Of a stretch of DNA of 49,434 nucleotides, positions 1 through 9,760 are shown piece after piece. Both the position numbers and the translations under genes were made by a program. The DNA is from Ophiosphaerella korrae. Taxonomy: Eukaryota > Ascomycota > Dothideomycetes > Pleosporales > Phaeosphaeriaceae. The stretch spans positions 1 to 49,434 of the forward strand of contig JALNQF010000310.1 in assembly GCA_028456385.1 (NCBI GenBank). Direction: 5' to 3'. The notes below the pieces were generated by a model, which worked only from the letters and a program-made list of their open reading frames with translations, searched no databases and was not told the DNA's origin. How positions within the stretch are numbered: the first letter of the stretch is position 1; every line of letters begins with the position of its first letter.

Positions 1-149
1 TTTTTAATCTTAACCTAAACGTCTAGCTTCTATTAGAAGCTAATAACTTTTCTAATAAGAAAGCTACTATCTTAAAATAGTATATTAAAATAATTTATAA
101 TACTATTTAAAGAATTAACATAAAAAAAGCTATAAAAGTAGAAGATATA

Positions 150-1190
150 AAAAGATATAAAGAAAAACTTACTAGGGTTTCTAAAAGAGATAAAAGAGTT
201 ATTATAAGAGATATAATTCGAAGCCTAAAGAAGATAAATAAGAGCTTAATACTAGAAAATAATCTAACTACTATTATAAGTAAGTTATAATACTTTTTAT
301 AAGAAAAGAAACTTATAACTAATATAACTACTAAAAAGTCTTTAATTTATAGCTAAATAAGTAAAATTAAAGACGTAAGTACGCTAAAGAGTAATTAAAG
401 ATAGTAGAAATAAAAGATTTTAATCTAAAAAAGATTATATAATTATATAATAGCTCTATATAAAGTAAGTAAAGAGCTAGATAAAAATACTATAGAAAAA
501 TAGTCTCTATTAAGGCTATAATGTAATTAGTTTTCTGTTTCTAATAAAAATACGTTTAAAAAAATTCCTAGTATACTATATTTTTCTATTTTTGGTATTA
601 TTTTTTTCTATTTAACTAGTTTTTTTATTACTTTAATACTAACTAAGTTATAGCTAGAATTTAAACTATCTTAGTTTAGTATTCTATTTAAATAAAAGAA
701 TAATATAAATAAATTGTTATAAAGAATTATATAAAGACTTTACCTTTTAATAATAGAGAATATATCTAAAAAGTACTAAATTTAGTAGTTAAAAAGTATA
801 TAAAATATAGTGTAAATCTCTATTACTTTTTTACTCTTTTTTCTATTATATATAGAACTATATATATATAAATTTATATATTAGTTAAGTTTCTAAACTA
901 GATTATAATTATCTATGTAGGCTAGAAATCTTATTAAGATATCTATAAGATTAATAAAAATAAAGCTATTAAGGAATATTATATTTAGAATCTAGCTAAG
1001 CTTTCTCTTTATTCTTCCTTTAGTCTAAATTTAAATCCTATTAAAAATTTAAAGAATTTACGTAAAGGTAAGCTAAATAAATACCCTAGAAAGAGTTTAT
1101 ATATAGAGATTAATTTAAAGATTATAAGAACTTTTAAGCTTACTAAAAGAAAGAGTAGAACGTAATAGGTAAGTAAGCTATAGATAATTA
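150..1190 (+). pseudogene. Tc1/mariner-like transposase relic
   Basis: In one plus-strand frame, broken by many TAG/TAA codons, the residues SLNLNPIKNLKN (from about 1022) correspond to the SPDLNPIENLW block that carries the last catalytic acid of Tc1/mariner DDE transposases; D to N and E to K are the changes expected from G-to-A mutation. A basic, helix-turn-helix-like stretch lies upstream (LTRVSKRDKRVIIRDI, about 167-215). The product would have cut and pasted its own element. It is dead: the catalytic acids are mutated and stops are frequent. The exact ends are not defined and I did not find terminal repeats. Confidence 0.55.
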
Positions 1191-1650
1191 TATACTATCC
1201 TTACCTAGAACTTAGGACTCTATTTAGAGAGCTATAGAGTATTAAACGAAGTATTAGTCTAGTCTAATATATATTTATTAACTAAAGTATAAAAAAACTA
1301 CGTTTCTTTATAAAAATTATATATAGTAATATAATATATCTATAAACCTAATATATAGTAGATATTTAGTAGATAGTTAATATATTTAAAATATAGGAAA
1401 AAAGATACTAAAAATAAAAAGTTATAAGCCTTTAAATACAGCTTAAAAATATACCCCTATTTTAGTAAGCTACTATAGCTAAGGTACGATAATTAAGCTA
1501 TATATTTTTAGCTAAGCTAAAAGAACTAGATTTTCTCTTTAAAATTATATATTTTTTATAGTTATAGCTCTTATATTAAGTAAGTTATAATACTTTAAAA
1601 AAGGTTAAAAAAACTATTACTCTTTATTTTTTGCACCCCTCTATATATAA

Positions 1651-1913
1651 GATCTTGTATTTAATTCCTTTATTTATAAAAGTTAAAGTTATAATCTTTT
1701 TAACTATAGTAGAGTTAGTATCTTAGTAATTATTATACTTATACGCTAAGTTAATTAGATTGCTATACTAGCTTAAGCGAGTAAATTAATAGATTCTAGG
1801 TATACCTAAAATTTATTACGCCTCTCTACGTATATACTATTAAGTAACTAATTACGTATATAATCGCGTATCTAATTACGTATTATATATCTAATTATAT
1901 AATTTATTTTATA
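1651..1913 (+). repeat. RIP-mutated copy of the HET-flanking repeat
   Basis: This stretch aligns base for base with the intact sequence starting at 12950 in the left inverted-repeat arm. Nearly every difference is C to T or G to A going from 12950 to here; for example TTTGATTCCTTTG has become TTTAATTCCTTTA. The alignment runs through the 12 bp minisatellite as well. It shows that the flanking element is a dispersed repeat and that this copy was mutated while the island copies were not. Confidence 0.85.
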
Positions 1914-3331
1914 ATACTTATACTATAGAAAGCTCTAATAGGCTTACTTATACTAAGCTAAGTACTAAGCTAATTACTAAGCTACACTTATATATATATA
2001 GATTATAAAGTAGGTTATAGAGTTCTCTTTATATATTTACTTAAAACTTTATTATATTTAAACTCTACTATTAATAGTATTCTATTATAGAGGTATACTT
2101 ATAACTCTCTAAATTATCCTAATATTACCCTATTAGATATGTATAGAAATACGTCTATAGATAAGCTATAGATTCTAGGTATACTTAGAATCTATTAATT
2201 AGCTTGCTTTAGCTAGCGTAGTACTCTAATTAGCTTAGCGTACTAGCGTAATAATTACTAAGCCTCTACCCTACTATATCTAAAAGATTATAACCTTAAT
2301 CTTTATAAGTTATAAGAATAAGTAAAAATTCTTATATACTAATAGTCTAATAATATAGCTATAATATCTAAATTAGTTATAAGCTTAAGTATATTCTTTA
2401 TAAAGATAGATTTACTTTGTTAATTATTAGTAAAGTATAATACTTAATAAATCTATATATATACTTAAACGTATATATTATAAAGATTAATAATATATCT
2501 ATAAAGTAGTAATTAAAATAGAGAACTAGCTTTATAGTCTTTACTATTAGTATCTAAAGTATAAATATAAACCTTCTCTATAAATACGTAATACTATTAT
2601 ATAATTTTATAACCCTATATAATAAATATAAAAAAATAGAGTTAGTAAGAAGTAAGTATATTAGTATAGCTAGATAGAGTACGTAGGTAGCTTAAAGCTA
2701 TTTCTTATATATTTTTTATATTAGTAGGTATACTATAAGGCTTAGATTATATACCTCTATACGTATCTTTTATAAACTATACCTATAAAGTTACTATACT
2801 AGTTACTTTATACTTAGCGTAGATATTAATAAAAGAACTTAGAGTTCTACTCTAGTATTGTTTATATAACTACTTATTTATAGATTAAATTAATATCTTC
2901 TATTAGTAAGATATAAACTAGCGAGTAATAAAGTTGATATTATTAAGATTAAGAATTTTTCTATACTATATCTTATTATAGTAGCTAGCAATAAACTTAT
3001 TATCTTCTAGGATTTCTATCTAAAATGTAGTAGTATAGCCTAATAGGTAGGATATTCCTCTATTAATATATAACGTTTCTATAATTTTAAAGTTTTGTTA
3101 TTTAATGTAATAAGCTCTAAGATATTCCTACGCGTACTCCTATAGAAATTTCTATAGGTTGCTACTAGAGAAGCGAACACATAGCTAAACTCGCTGCTAG
3201 GTCCTAACTACGCTAACACTAGGAAACTTAAAAGGAGCAAGTACATATCTTAAAAAGGTGTAGGGCTATAATACGTTTTTATCGACTAGGATAGTGATGC
3301 TAGTTCTAACCTTATGTATAGCTTAGGAAAC

Positions 3332-3640
3332 TTAGTGGCGTTTATTTAGATGCGGAATAGACAAAACCTCTACGCCTAGACCGAGGGACTTTGCAATGCT
3401 CGATATCACCTCCTTGTCTCTGTCAATAGTGACAATGATGATCCTACAAGGGCTAGTGACGAGGCAGCTTCGAATTGTATCCACAAGCAGTCCTGTGTCT
3501 CTTCCGCAGATAGTCGGTATTATAACCGTGACGTCATGTGGATGAATGGTAGGTCTACCGGGTAGTGGAATGGGCGTGAATGACCAAGAGGAGATTGCAT
3601 TCACGAGGAATCGAATAATATACCGATACAGCCTACACAT
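3332..3640 (-). pseudogene. Family-2 glycosyltransferase, N-terminal fragment
   Basis: The translation resembles the start of fungal hyaluronan-synthase-like GT2 proteins (the group containing the hypha-growth glycosyltransferase of Zymoseptoria). From the ATG at 3640 it reads MCRLYRYIIRFLV, a membrane-proximal helix, then SSWSFTPIPLPGRPTI, then DVTVIIPTICGRDTG, which opens the nucleotide-sugar-binding Rossmann fold, and an alternating hydrophobic stretch ending in VEVLSIPHLNKRH. In the family this enzyme sits in a membrane and polymerises a cell-surface polysaccharide from UDP-sugars. Only about 100 of the usual ~500 residues remain: the DxD and QxxRW catalytic motifs are absent, and the frame runs out at the border with the AT-rich block. 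Truncation by the transposon block is the likely cause. Some open sequence continues upstream to 3685 without an ATG. Confidence 0.62.
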
Positions 3641-3689
3641 AACAGTTAACCGTCTCCGGCCTGCCTCTGTTTGTTTACCTACCAAAGAG

Positions 3690-4640
3690 CTATAAATGCG
3701 TAAATGTGTCCAGACATTTTTATGTAGATATTTGCAATGAAATGGCCGACCAACTGAGAAGTCTTACCGTGCTCTGGAGGGGGCACGCTCTTTCACCTTA
3801 TGTATTGCTCCTTCATGCAAAAGGGCATTCCAGCATAGTCTACGCGTTTGCCGGCTCTCCTTTCATACCTACTAGTCATGGTACGCAGTAGTGGCTGAAT
3901 TGGACATGCAAGAGCAGAGTATGGTCACACCGATCCGGCAATACTATCGTAATTGATTGAGGCCGTTCAACTGTAGTGTGCCGCGTGTTCTCTGAAGATG
4001 CGTGCCATGCAGAGCGTGGATGCCGAAGTGAAGCAATGCGACGAATCCTCGACGGAGTATGGCCAAAGTAGCCTTTCAGGTATGTTTCTTTTAGTGTTCG
4101 ATGCTCGGACTCCATATTATTACGTGTCCGGTGGTGACCTGTGGTGAACGCTCAGGATTCGAGCGGCTCCGTAAGGAGCTAGCCTTGATAATCATGATGG
4201 GAGCTTTCCATTTTCCAGTAGGAGACACAATAAAGCACGAAATATCACAAATGGCTTGATATCCCAGCGTCGGGATGGGAAGTGATCTTATCACTCGAGC
4301 ATGAGCATAGCTGCAAAGGGCCTGCATTGGTCGGCTCGGATGCATCTTCTATGTGGACCTCACTCAAGGACCCTGCAGGCATTGCCCCGCATTCTTCACT
4401 GTTTTTTTGTGAAATGACATGAATTGGTAAATCTTGGGCCTTGTTTGGAACGTGCGGGAACGTTGGTTCATGAAAGACGTATCTCGACATGCCTCGTGCA
4501 TGCTGACAGGAAAATATGACCCCTGCATCTTCAGATGTTGGCCAATGAGTGCAAACACCCAGCCCGGCTCTGTCTTCCTAAAGGATATCCTGTCGCCGCA
4601 AGAGCCTGAGCGGGATAGCGAGTGAACTTCGAGCTCACTG
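3690..4640. other. No recognisable gene
   Basis: Composition is normal and there are several short open frames on both strands, none with a recognisable domain, codon pattern or intron structure. It separates the GT2 fragment from the 3' end of the AAA ATPase pseudogene. Confidence 0.5.
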
Positions 4641-6339
4641 AAAAGCCAACCCATTTAACAAAATCTTTCACAACGCCCGGCCCCCGCATCGCGGCGCCTA
4701 GCACATTGACGCCTCCCTTTGCGCCCCTTCTCAGCATCCTAAGCTGCACGGCGTAGTCTGCATCGCGCTGCGAACCCATCTTCTTCTTGCCACTTGGCCA
4801 CTTCTCCGTCTTTTTAGTGTTGTCCATCTCTGAGATGAGCACCGTGATTTGATGTTTGATGACCTTGAGCTGAAAGATTGTCGGCCAGGTGATCCGGGAC
4901 GTCGACGTGCGGGACCGACTTGGTTGACTTCTTGGGTGCCTCCGGCCTTTCGGCGGACTTGTTTTGCTCCTTATCCGACGGCTTGGCCTTGCCGCACGCC
5001 TTGCACTTGGAAGCACAGGTGCAGATCTCTTCCTCTTGAGCGGCAGTTTCAGCGGCAGCTTCGGCGGTAGCAGGAGTCTCGGAGTCGGCTTCGTCAGAGC
5101 CTGCAATCTCAAAAGTCATCGCCTTTGAAGCCGCGCGTACGAGACTGAGCAGAGACATGACGAACAATTCCTTCAGGTAGGGCGAAGCTGAAGCTGTCGG
5201 ATAGCTTTGCGATGATCTTGCAGAGATCCTCTGGGAAGTCGATGCTCTGATTCTTGGAGAGCAGATTTCCTGCGCCAATACTCCGCGTACAACGTTCGCT
5301 CCTTTCTCGCTCGGCAGCTTGAAGTGGTACTTGCGGTCGAAGCGACTGGGGCGCTTGGAAAATGGCGGGGTCGAGCTTGTCGAGGTAGTTAGTAGATCGA
5401 ATCATGAGGATTCCGTCATTGGACTCAAGGCCGTTCGACTTTCGTTGAGGAAGTATGACCTGATATTGTCTCCGACTGACCAGAGAGTCGAGATGTTCAA
5501 AGATAAGGAGGCATGGCGACGAGCGACGCGCCTGTTGGAAGATCAGGCGGATGCTGTATTCCTCCGTCTGGCCTTTCGTGCACAAGGACTTGACATAGAG
5601 AGCAGAGAGACCGGATCGGCGCGCGCATAGAGCGAGTTGATGAGCGCCTTGATAGACACGGTCTTGCTGTTTCCTGGGAGACCATGAAGAATCACACCGC
5701 GCTTCCAAGGGACGGCAAAGTTCGCGTAGAGCTCCCTGTTGTCGAGGACCTAGATTTCGCCGTTGCAGGAGGGAAGTCCATTTGCCACAGGCGAGAACTA
5801 GAGCGTCGGTCTGGCACAGTGGCCGCCTGTGATGTCGGCGGCCTGCCGGGGATAGAGAATATAGAAGGCGCGGGTTTGCGGCTGGGAAAGGGTCGAAGAA
5901 GGCGACGAAATAGACCAAGTATTTTTTGGCCCTTCCTAGTGGTAGTGGAACCTGCCAGCGGAATAAGCGACGATTTTGCACTGACGATGGCGACACCTTA
6001 CCTAGCAAAGCGGTAGTCATCCGCTAGACAACCTGGGTGCATCTTTCGCTCGATGCCTTCTCCTACCGATTTCTAGGTCTCTGAGTCGTATTGAAAGTGC
6101 CGCCGTCCTAGTCGAGAGTTATAGTGGCCTTGCTAGCGCCCGCGAATTCGAATAGAGAGTAATCCTTCTCGTTTACCTTAGTAACGTAGTAGTTGGTGTA
6201 GAGCACCGCGGATAAAATATTCAAAACGTTTGACTTAGTTTTAATTCGAGTGCTATTGGTGTGCTTCGGGAACTTGTTGAAGGAAGACACGCCTATTATT
6301 CTTCTGGGTGACAACGACGAGGTCTTCGGCAGTAGACAT
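4640..6339 (-). pseudogene. Fungal AAA family ATPase, broken
   Basis: Pieces in three minus-strand frames assemble into one fungal AAA ATPase of the BCS1-like fold. Near the N-terminus is VNEKDYSLFEF, then a beta region (NRRLFRWQVPLPLG) and DALVLACGKWTS. The Walker A segment reads HGLPGNSKTVSIKALI around 5640-5690. After a frame change come YVKSLCTKGQTEEYSIRLIF, the Walker B LLIFEHLDSLV (the usual D before L is H) and LESNDGILMIRSTNYLDKLDPAI, the sensor-1 strand. Another frame change leads to SFAYLKELFVMSLLSLVRAA and a low-complexity, Cys/Lys-rich tail. About 35 residues expected between the 'EIWV' strand and 'NRELY' seem to be missing. Such proteins use ATP to remodel other proteins. At least three frameshifts, a Walker B substitution and in-frame stops make this a pseudogene. 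The N-terminal assignment (6339) is tentative. Confidence 0.8.
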
Positions 6340-6699
6340 GATGGCTTGACACTGAGTAGATAATGAAAGGCGATGGTCTTGGGCAGTGAATAGTTGGAAG
6401 CAACAAAGAAGGTTCGCTTAAGGAAGAAGAAGAGGTTAGCTGAGTAAGCATTTTAAACTGGACCTTTGCACACGTGCGACCTTGTGGAAAACGCTGTCGG
6501 TTGCTGATAGTAACCCAAGGCTGAGGCCCATGACGGCTTGGTCAACGCAACTGTCCATGTGCCCTACATCCTCCTGGGCGCATGAAATTATTACTGCCGT
6601 CGTACTTGGAAGCAAGTAGCGCTAGGCGTATGTGGGCTTTTGGAGCGCCCTGATAGGGTCTAACGGTACGGTGAGCGAGGACATGAAGTCGGAACTATC
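6340..6699. other. Intergenic spacer
   Basis: This is sequence upstream of the AAA pseudogene, up to the 57 bp inverted repeat. I see no coding potential and no clear regulatory element. Confidence 0.4.
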
Positions 6700-6756
6700 T
6701 ACTATTGCACTGATTGGGCTTAGCGAAGCCCCGCACTTAGCGAGGCCCTATAGACC
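6700..6756 (+). repeat. Left arm of 57 bp inverted repeat
   Basis: The arm reads TA then CTATTGCACTGATTGGGC and continues to about 6756. Its reverse complement lies at 9231-9289 with very few differences. The outermost bases on both arms are TA, as expected for a Tc1/mariner-type target duplication. The arm contains a small hairpin (GGGCTTAGCGAAGCCC). The transporter fragment stops exactly at its inner edge. It could be a terminal inverted repeat or one of two inserted MITE-like copies. Confidence 0.75.
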
Positions 6757-7870
6757 TAGCATAAAGACTATGTTTTACGAAACATTTATTAGGTTTAGCG
6801 AAAACAGCACCTAGTACTCGGCCTTCTGGTACTTGTTAACAGCATCGCGATACCGGTTAAATTCGTCATTAAAGTACTTGACCGTTTCATACGAGACCAT
6901 AGAATCGTTCCTACAACAGTTAGCGCTTGTATGTGTGATAAACTCAGAATAACGTACTTGACTGCATCCTCTTCACGATCGGCATTAACCATCTCGCGGC
7001 GTATTTCAGCGCGCCATTAGGCCATGCGGATCGTAATGTAGATGTACTAAAAGGTGACAATAGAAATAACGAGGGCATAATAGGCATTAAACTCGATGAG
7101 AAAGTAGCCGATGGCGACAGCGAGATCGACGAGCATAGGTACAACCTAGAAGGTCACCTGCTCTAAAAAAGTATTGATAGAGCTGCCCTTACCGAGGGCA
7201 GACAGAACCTCGCCTGTTTTCTTGCCAAGATAAAAATCGAGGCTGAGGTTATGCACGTGCTCAAATACCGCAACCGACAATTCGCGGTACGAGTACTGCC
7301 CCACCGGGATCTAGAGCGTCAATCAGATGGCGCCAAGCAGGCTGTTATTGTCTTGGACGAATCGATAGAAGATAAAGATAATAATGGCTTTCTAGGGGTT
7401 GCTGCCCTTTTCGCCCGCGAGCTCGTTGACGATTTTGCCGACCTGATTCGGCACCATCAGGTTGACGACGCGCTGGGGCCAGGACGATCAGGAAGCAGAC
7501 GACAACCATGGCCTGCAGGCGGCGGTCTTTCGAGGGCCACAGGTAGGGGAAGAAGACGCGGTATCCCTAGAGGTACTCCCACCAGCCGCGGGACGGCGCA
7601 CCCGTGGGCCTACTCCAGGCGGGGGCGCGTTACCGCTGCAACTGTGTTACCACTAAGAGGATAGGTTAAGCTATACGAGCTGTTCGTGCGAGCGTTCGCG
7701 GAGCCGATCTTGGAGTCGGTGCTATCAAGGAGTGAGGTTGTCTCGCTGACATTGCCGCTGTCGCCCGCTCTAGCGCGCCCAGGGAGGACCACGAAGATGA
7801 GGTAAAACACGATTACTACTATCTGCGCTGTTATCTTCTGTCTAGCAGGTGTACCACTTGGTCTTGACCG
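6757..7870 (-). pseudogene. HMT1-type ABC transporter, middle part (inverted)
   Basis: On the minus strand the residues FVVLPGRARAGDSG and a Ser/Thr-rich linker lead into AWWEYLRGYRVFFPYLW, AMVVVCFLIVLA, a stretch matching MVPNQVGKIVNELAGEKG, then LDFYLGKKTGEVLSALGKG, VPMLVDLAVAIGYFLIEF, MVNADREEDAVK and SMVSYETVKYF. This is the first half of the transmembrane domain of HMT1/ATM-type half transporters, which move phytochelatin or glutathione-metal complexes into the vacuole. A 47 bp intron (6911-6957, with GCTAAC branch site) is still recognisable. Several CAG/CAA codons have become TAG/TAA (for example AEY*VLFSLNLINVS*N), and frames shift. It ends at FMLGL against the inverted repeat. The nucleotide-binding domain is absent. 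Confidence 0.82.
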
Positions 7871-8299
7871 TGAGTTAACCAAGATCTCCACAGCGCTATA
7901 TATGCTCATGGATCTAGCCTTGACTCTTGACAACCATAGCGGAAGAAGATTCAACATGAGCATCAGTTGCACAACATTCTCTTTGTATCCACTGGCTGTT
8001 TCTTATCTATCGTAAGCAGATAACCCAATGCTATGGGCAGATCTTCTTTTCTTACCTCGTACCATATATCATCTGGTTGTGGACAGTGGTATTAAAGGAT
8101 GGACGTCAAAGACAAAGGATCAACACAAGGCTATCACCGTCCCATAAGTCTAGAAGCTCTCCTATGTAATGTTCTTTGCTCGACACTCATTGTAATTAGT
8201 CTCGATTTTTGGTCCACAATTTTCAATTCTCTGCTAGTGCGACCTCTTATCGTTCGCACATGCAGCAACCGGGCCATGGACCATGCACACCGATTCATT

Positions 8300-9186
8300 C
8301 TGGCGTGTATGGAAGACCTGCTCTTAGCTTCTTGGAAAAGATTTATAAATCTTCTTCCTCACGGCGTTCACGGTGCGCAGTATCCTTGATTCGAATAGCA
8401 ATGCCAACGTCACCAAGCCCACCACCACCATCACCACCGGCCCCGGCGGTAAGCCCTTGCCCGCCACCGACCCCACGCGTAACGTTAAGAAGACAGTCCG
8501 TGACGACGTGACGCGCTCCCAGAAGCTCGTCTTCAACTGGCTCTCCGTCTTTGCCGCAACCACCTTTGTCGGCAATTCCGTCATTGCTATAGTCCAAGCC
8601 ATCGTCTCACACAAGCAGGGGTGGTGGTGGGCTGGCAAGCACGTCGTGGTAAGCAGCAGTTGTTGCATGGCCACGAAGCTTCTCGTCCCAACGAGCTTCT
8701 GCTAACCTGCTTCGTTCAGATTTACACCGTCGCGCACTGCGAATACCTGACGAATATATCGCTGAGATAGGGTTCCTGCCCTCGTATACTGCCTACTCCT
8801 CATCTCGCTGCTCGACTCGAAGCCATGGCCGACTGCCGCCCACCTTGCCACATGGAGCTTCGCCGCAGTCCTCGAAACGGCCCTCGTGGCCCTGTCCATC
8901 GCCCTCTACAACCCACATCTACAAACAGCCCGCCCTGCACTCGTCCAAAGAGATCACGGGCTTTGGCATGACGAGCTGGGAGGCTGGCGAAGTCGCTATA
9001 GGCATTTTGTGCATCATCTTGCTACTGGCTCTCATTGTGTTTAGGGGTCGTTATGCCGCCATGTGGAAGAAACAGATCCGTGCTCAGTGCGCAGCCGAGC
9101 GGTCAAGCGGCGGCCAAGCGGGCTACCAGGCTACTACGACGACCATACCGGGACAACTGGAAATAACCCTTGCTGGACAAAGTTGA
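8300..9186 (+). pseudogene. HMT1-type ABC transporter, N-terminus fused to C-tail
   Basis: Plus-strand pieces read TRSQKLVFNWLSVFAATTFV, then QGWWWAGKHVV, a probable intron with GTAAGC donor (about 8650-8720), then YCLLLISLLDSKPWPTAAHL and a further helix, the N-terminal membrane domain (TMD0) of HMT1-like vacuolar transporters. After a frame change comes ITGFGMTSWEAGEVAIG and the helix ILCIILLLALIVF. Directly after this helix the sequence reads RGRYAAMWKKQIRAQCAAER, which is the extreme C-terminal tail of the same family. The core transmembrane and nucleotide-binding domains between them are missing; part of the missing core lies inverted at 6757-7870. This is a rearranged and non-functional gene. 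Confidence 0.78.
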
Positions 9187-9230
9187 GCGGTCAAGTTGGT
9201 ATAACCCAACTGCGCCAAACGCATCGTGCA

Positions 9231-9289
9231 AGGTTCTATGGGGCCTCGCTAAGTGCGGGGCTTCGCTAAGCCCAATCAGTGCAATAGTA
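9231..9289 (-). repeat. Right arm of 57 bp inverted repeat
   Basis: This is the reverse complement of 6700-6756, again ending outward in TA. It starts about 45 bases after the last recognisable codon of the HMT1 C-tail. Together the arms enclose about 2.6 kb. Confidence 0.75.
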
Positions 9290-9355
9290 CGGAGGATTGG
9301 GAGCATGCAGAGCCATTGCACGTTGAGATAATATGGGCGCGCAAAGTTGGTGAGG

Positions 9356-9389
9356 GGCGCCGCTCGCTTGCCGGCGCCGCTCGCTTGCC
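9356..9389. repeat. 17 bp tandem duplication
   Basis: The 17-mer GGCGCCGCTCGCTTGCC occurs twice head to tail (9356-9372 and 9373-9389). It lies upstream of the nuclease-like gene, in a spacer (9290-9760) where I see no gene; 5' leader or promoter of that gene is the likeliest content. Confidence 0.85.
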
Positions 9390-9760
9390 ACCTACGTTAG
9401 TCTGCTTGACAGAAATGTTTGCGAAATCACAAGCTGCGCTACATGTACCTCGACCTACCTGTTCTCTATAGTCATCTTTACATTTTGAAACATTTACTTG
9501 CCCTGGAGGCAAAAGAGAGGTGTGAAAACTTTGGAATTGTTGAAGAAGAAGATATTCATCTCAGATGCTCTTTTATTCGAACCGCAGACGCTCGCTTATC
9601 TAGTTCCTGGCTCACCGAACGTCGTGCCGGAGCCCCGCTGGCGTGGGATGCGTCAGCAGACTTGGCATTGTTGCCGAGCCGACGCGCGCACCCCTCTAAA
9701 CCACGAGCCATCTTCACAGTAGACATCGTGCCACTTCGCGATGCAGTGCAACGCACGACT

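Larger units (their letters stand above)
1..3180. other. RIP-mutated AT-rich block (left)
   Basis: The block is dominated by TpA-rich sequence with very few CpA or TpG dinucleotides, and no reading frame stays open for long. It holds a decayed Tc1-type transposase in its first 1.2 kb and a mutated copy of the island's inverted-repeat element around 1651-1913, annotated separately. From about 2290 to 3180 I recognise nothing. Composition changes to normal fungal coding-like sequence within roughly 100 bases near 3180. The RIP reading is inference from the dinucleotide pattern and from the paired intact copy. Confidence 0.88.

Noticed and set aside
1..3180. A centromere or other naturally AT-rich functional region.
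   Set aside because: A Tc1-like transposase relic and an alignable RIP-mutated copy of an island repeat explain the composition without invoking a centromere.
4091..4490. Overlapping minus-strand ORFs of 81-96 codons as genes.
   Set aside because: They overlap each other in different frames with no recognisable domain or splice structure.
8099..8389. A 96-codon plus-strand ORF upstream of the HMT1 fragment.
   Set aside because: No recognisable domain, and it overlaps the region in which the HMT1 N-terminus reads in another frame.
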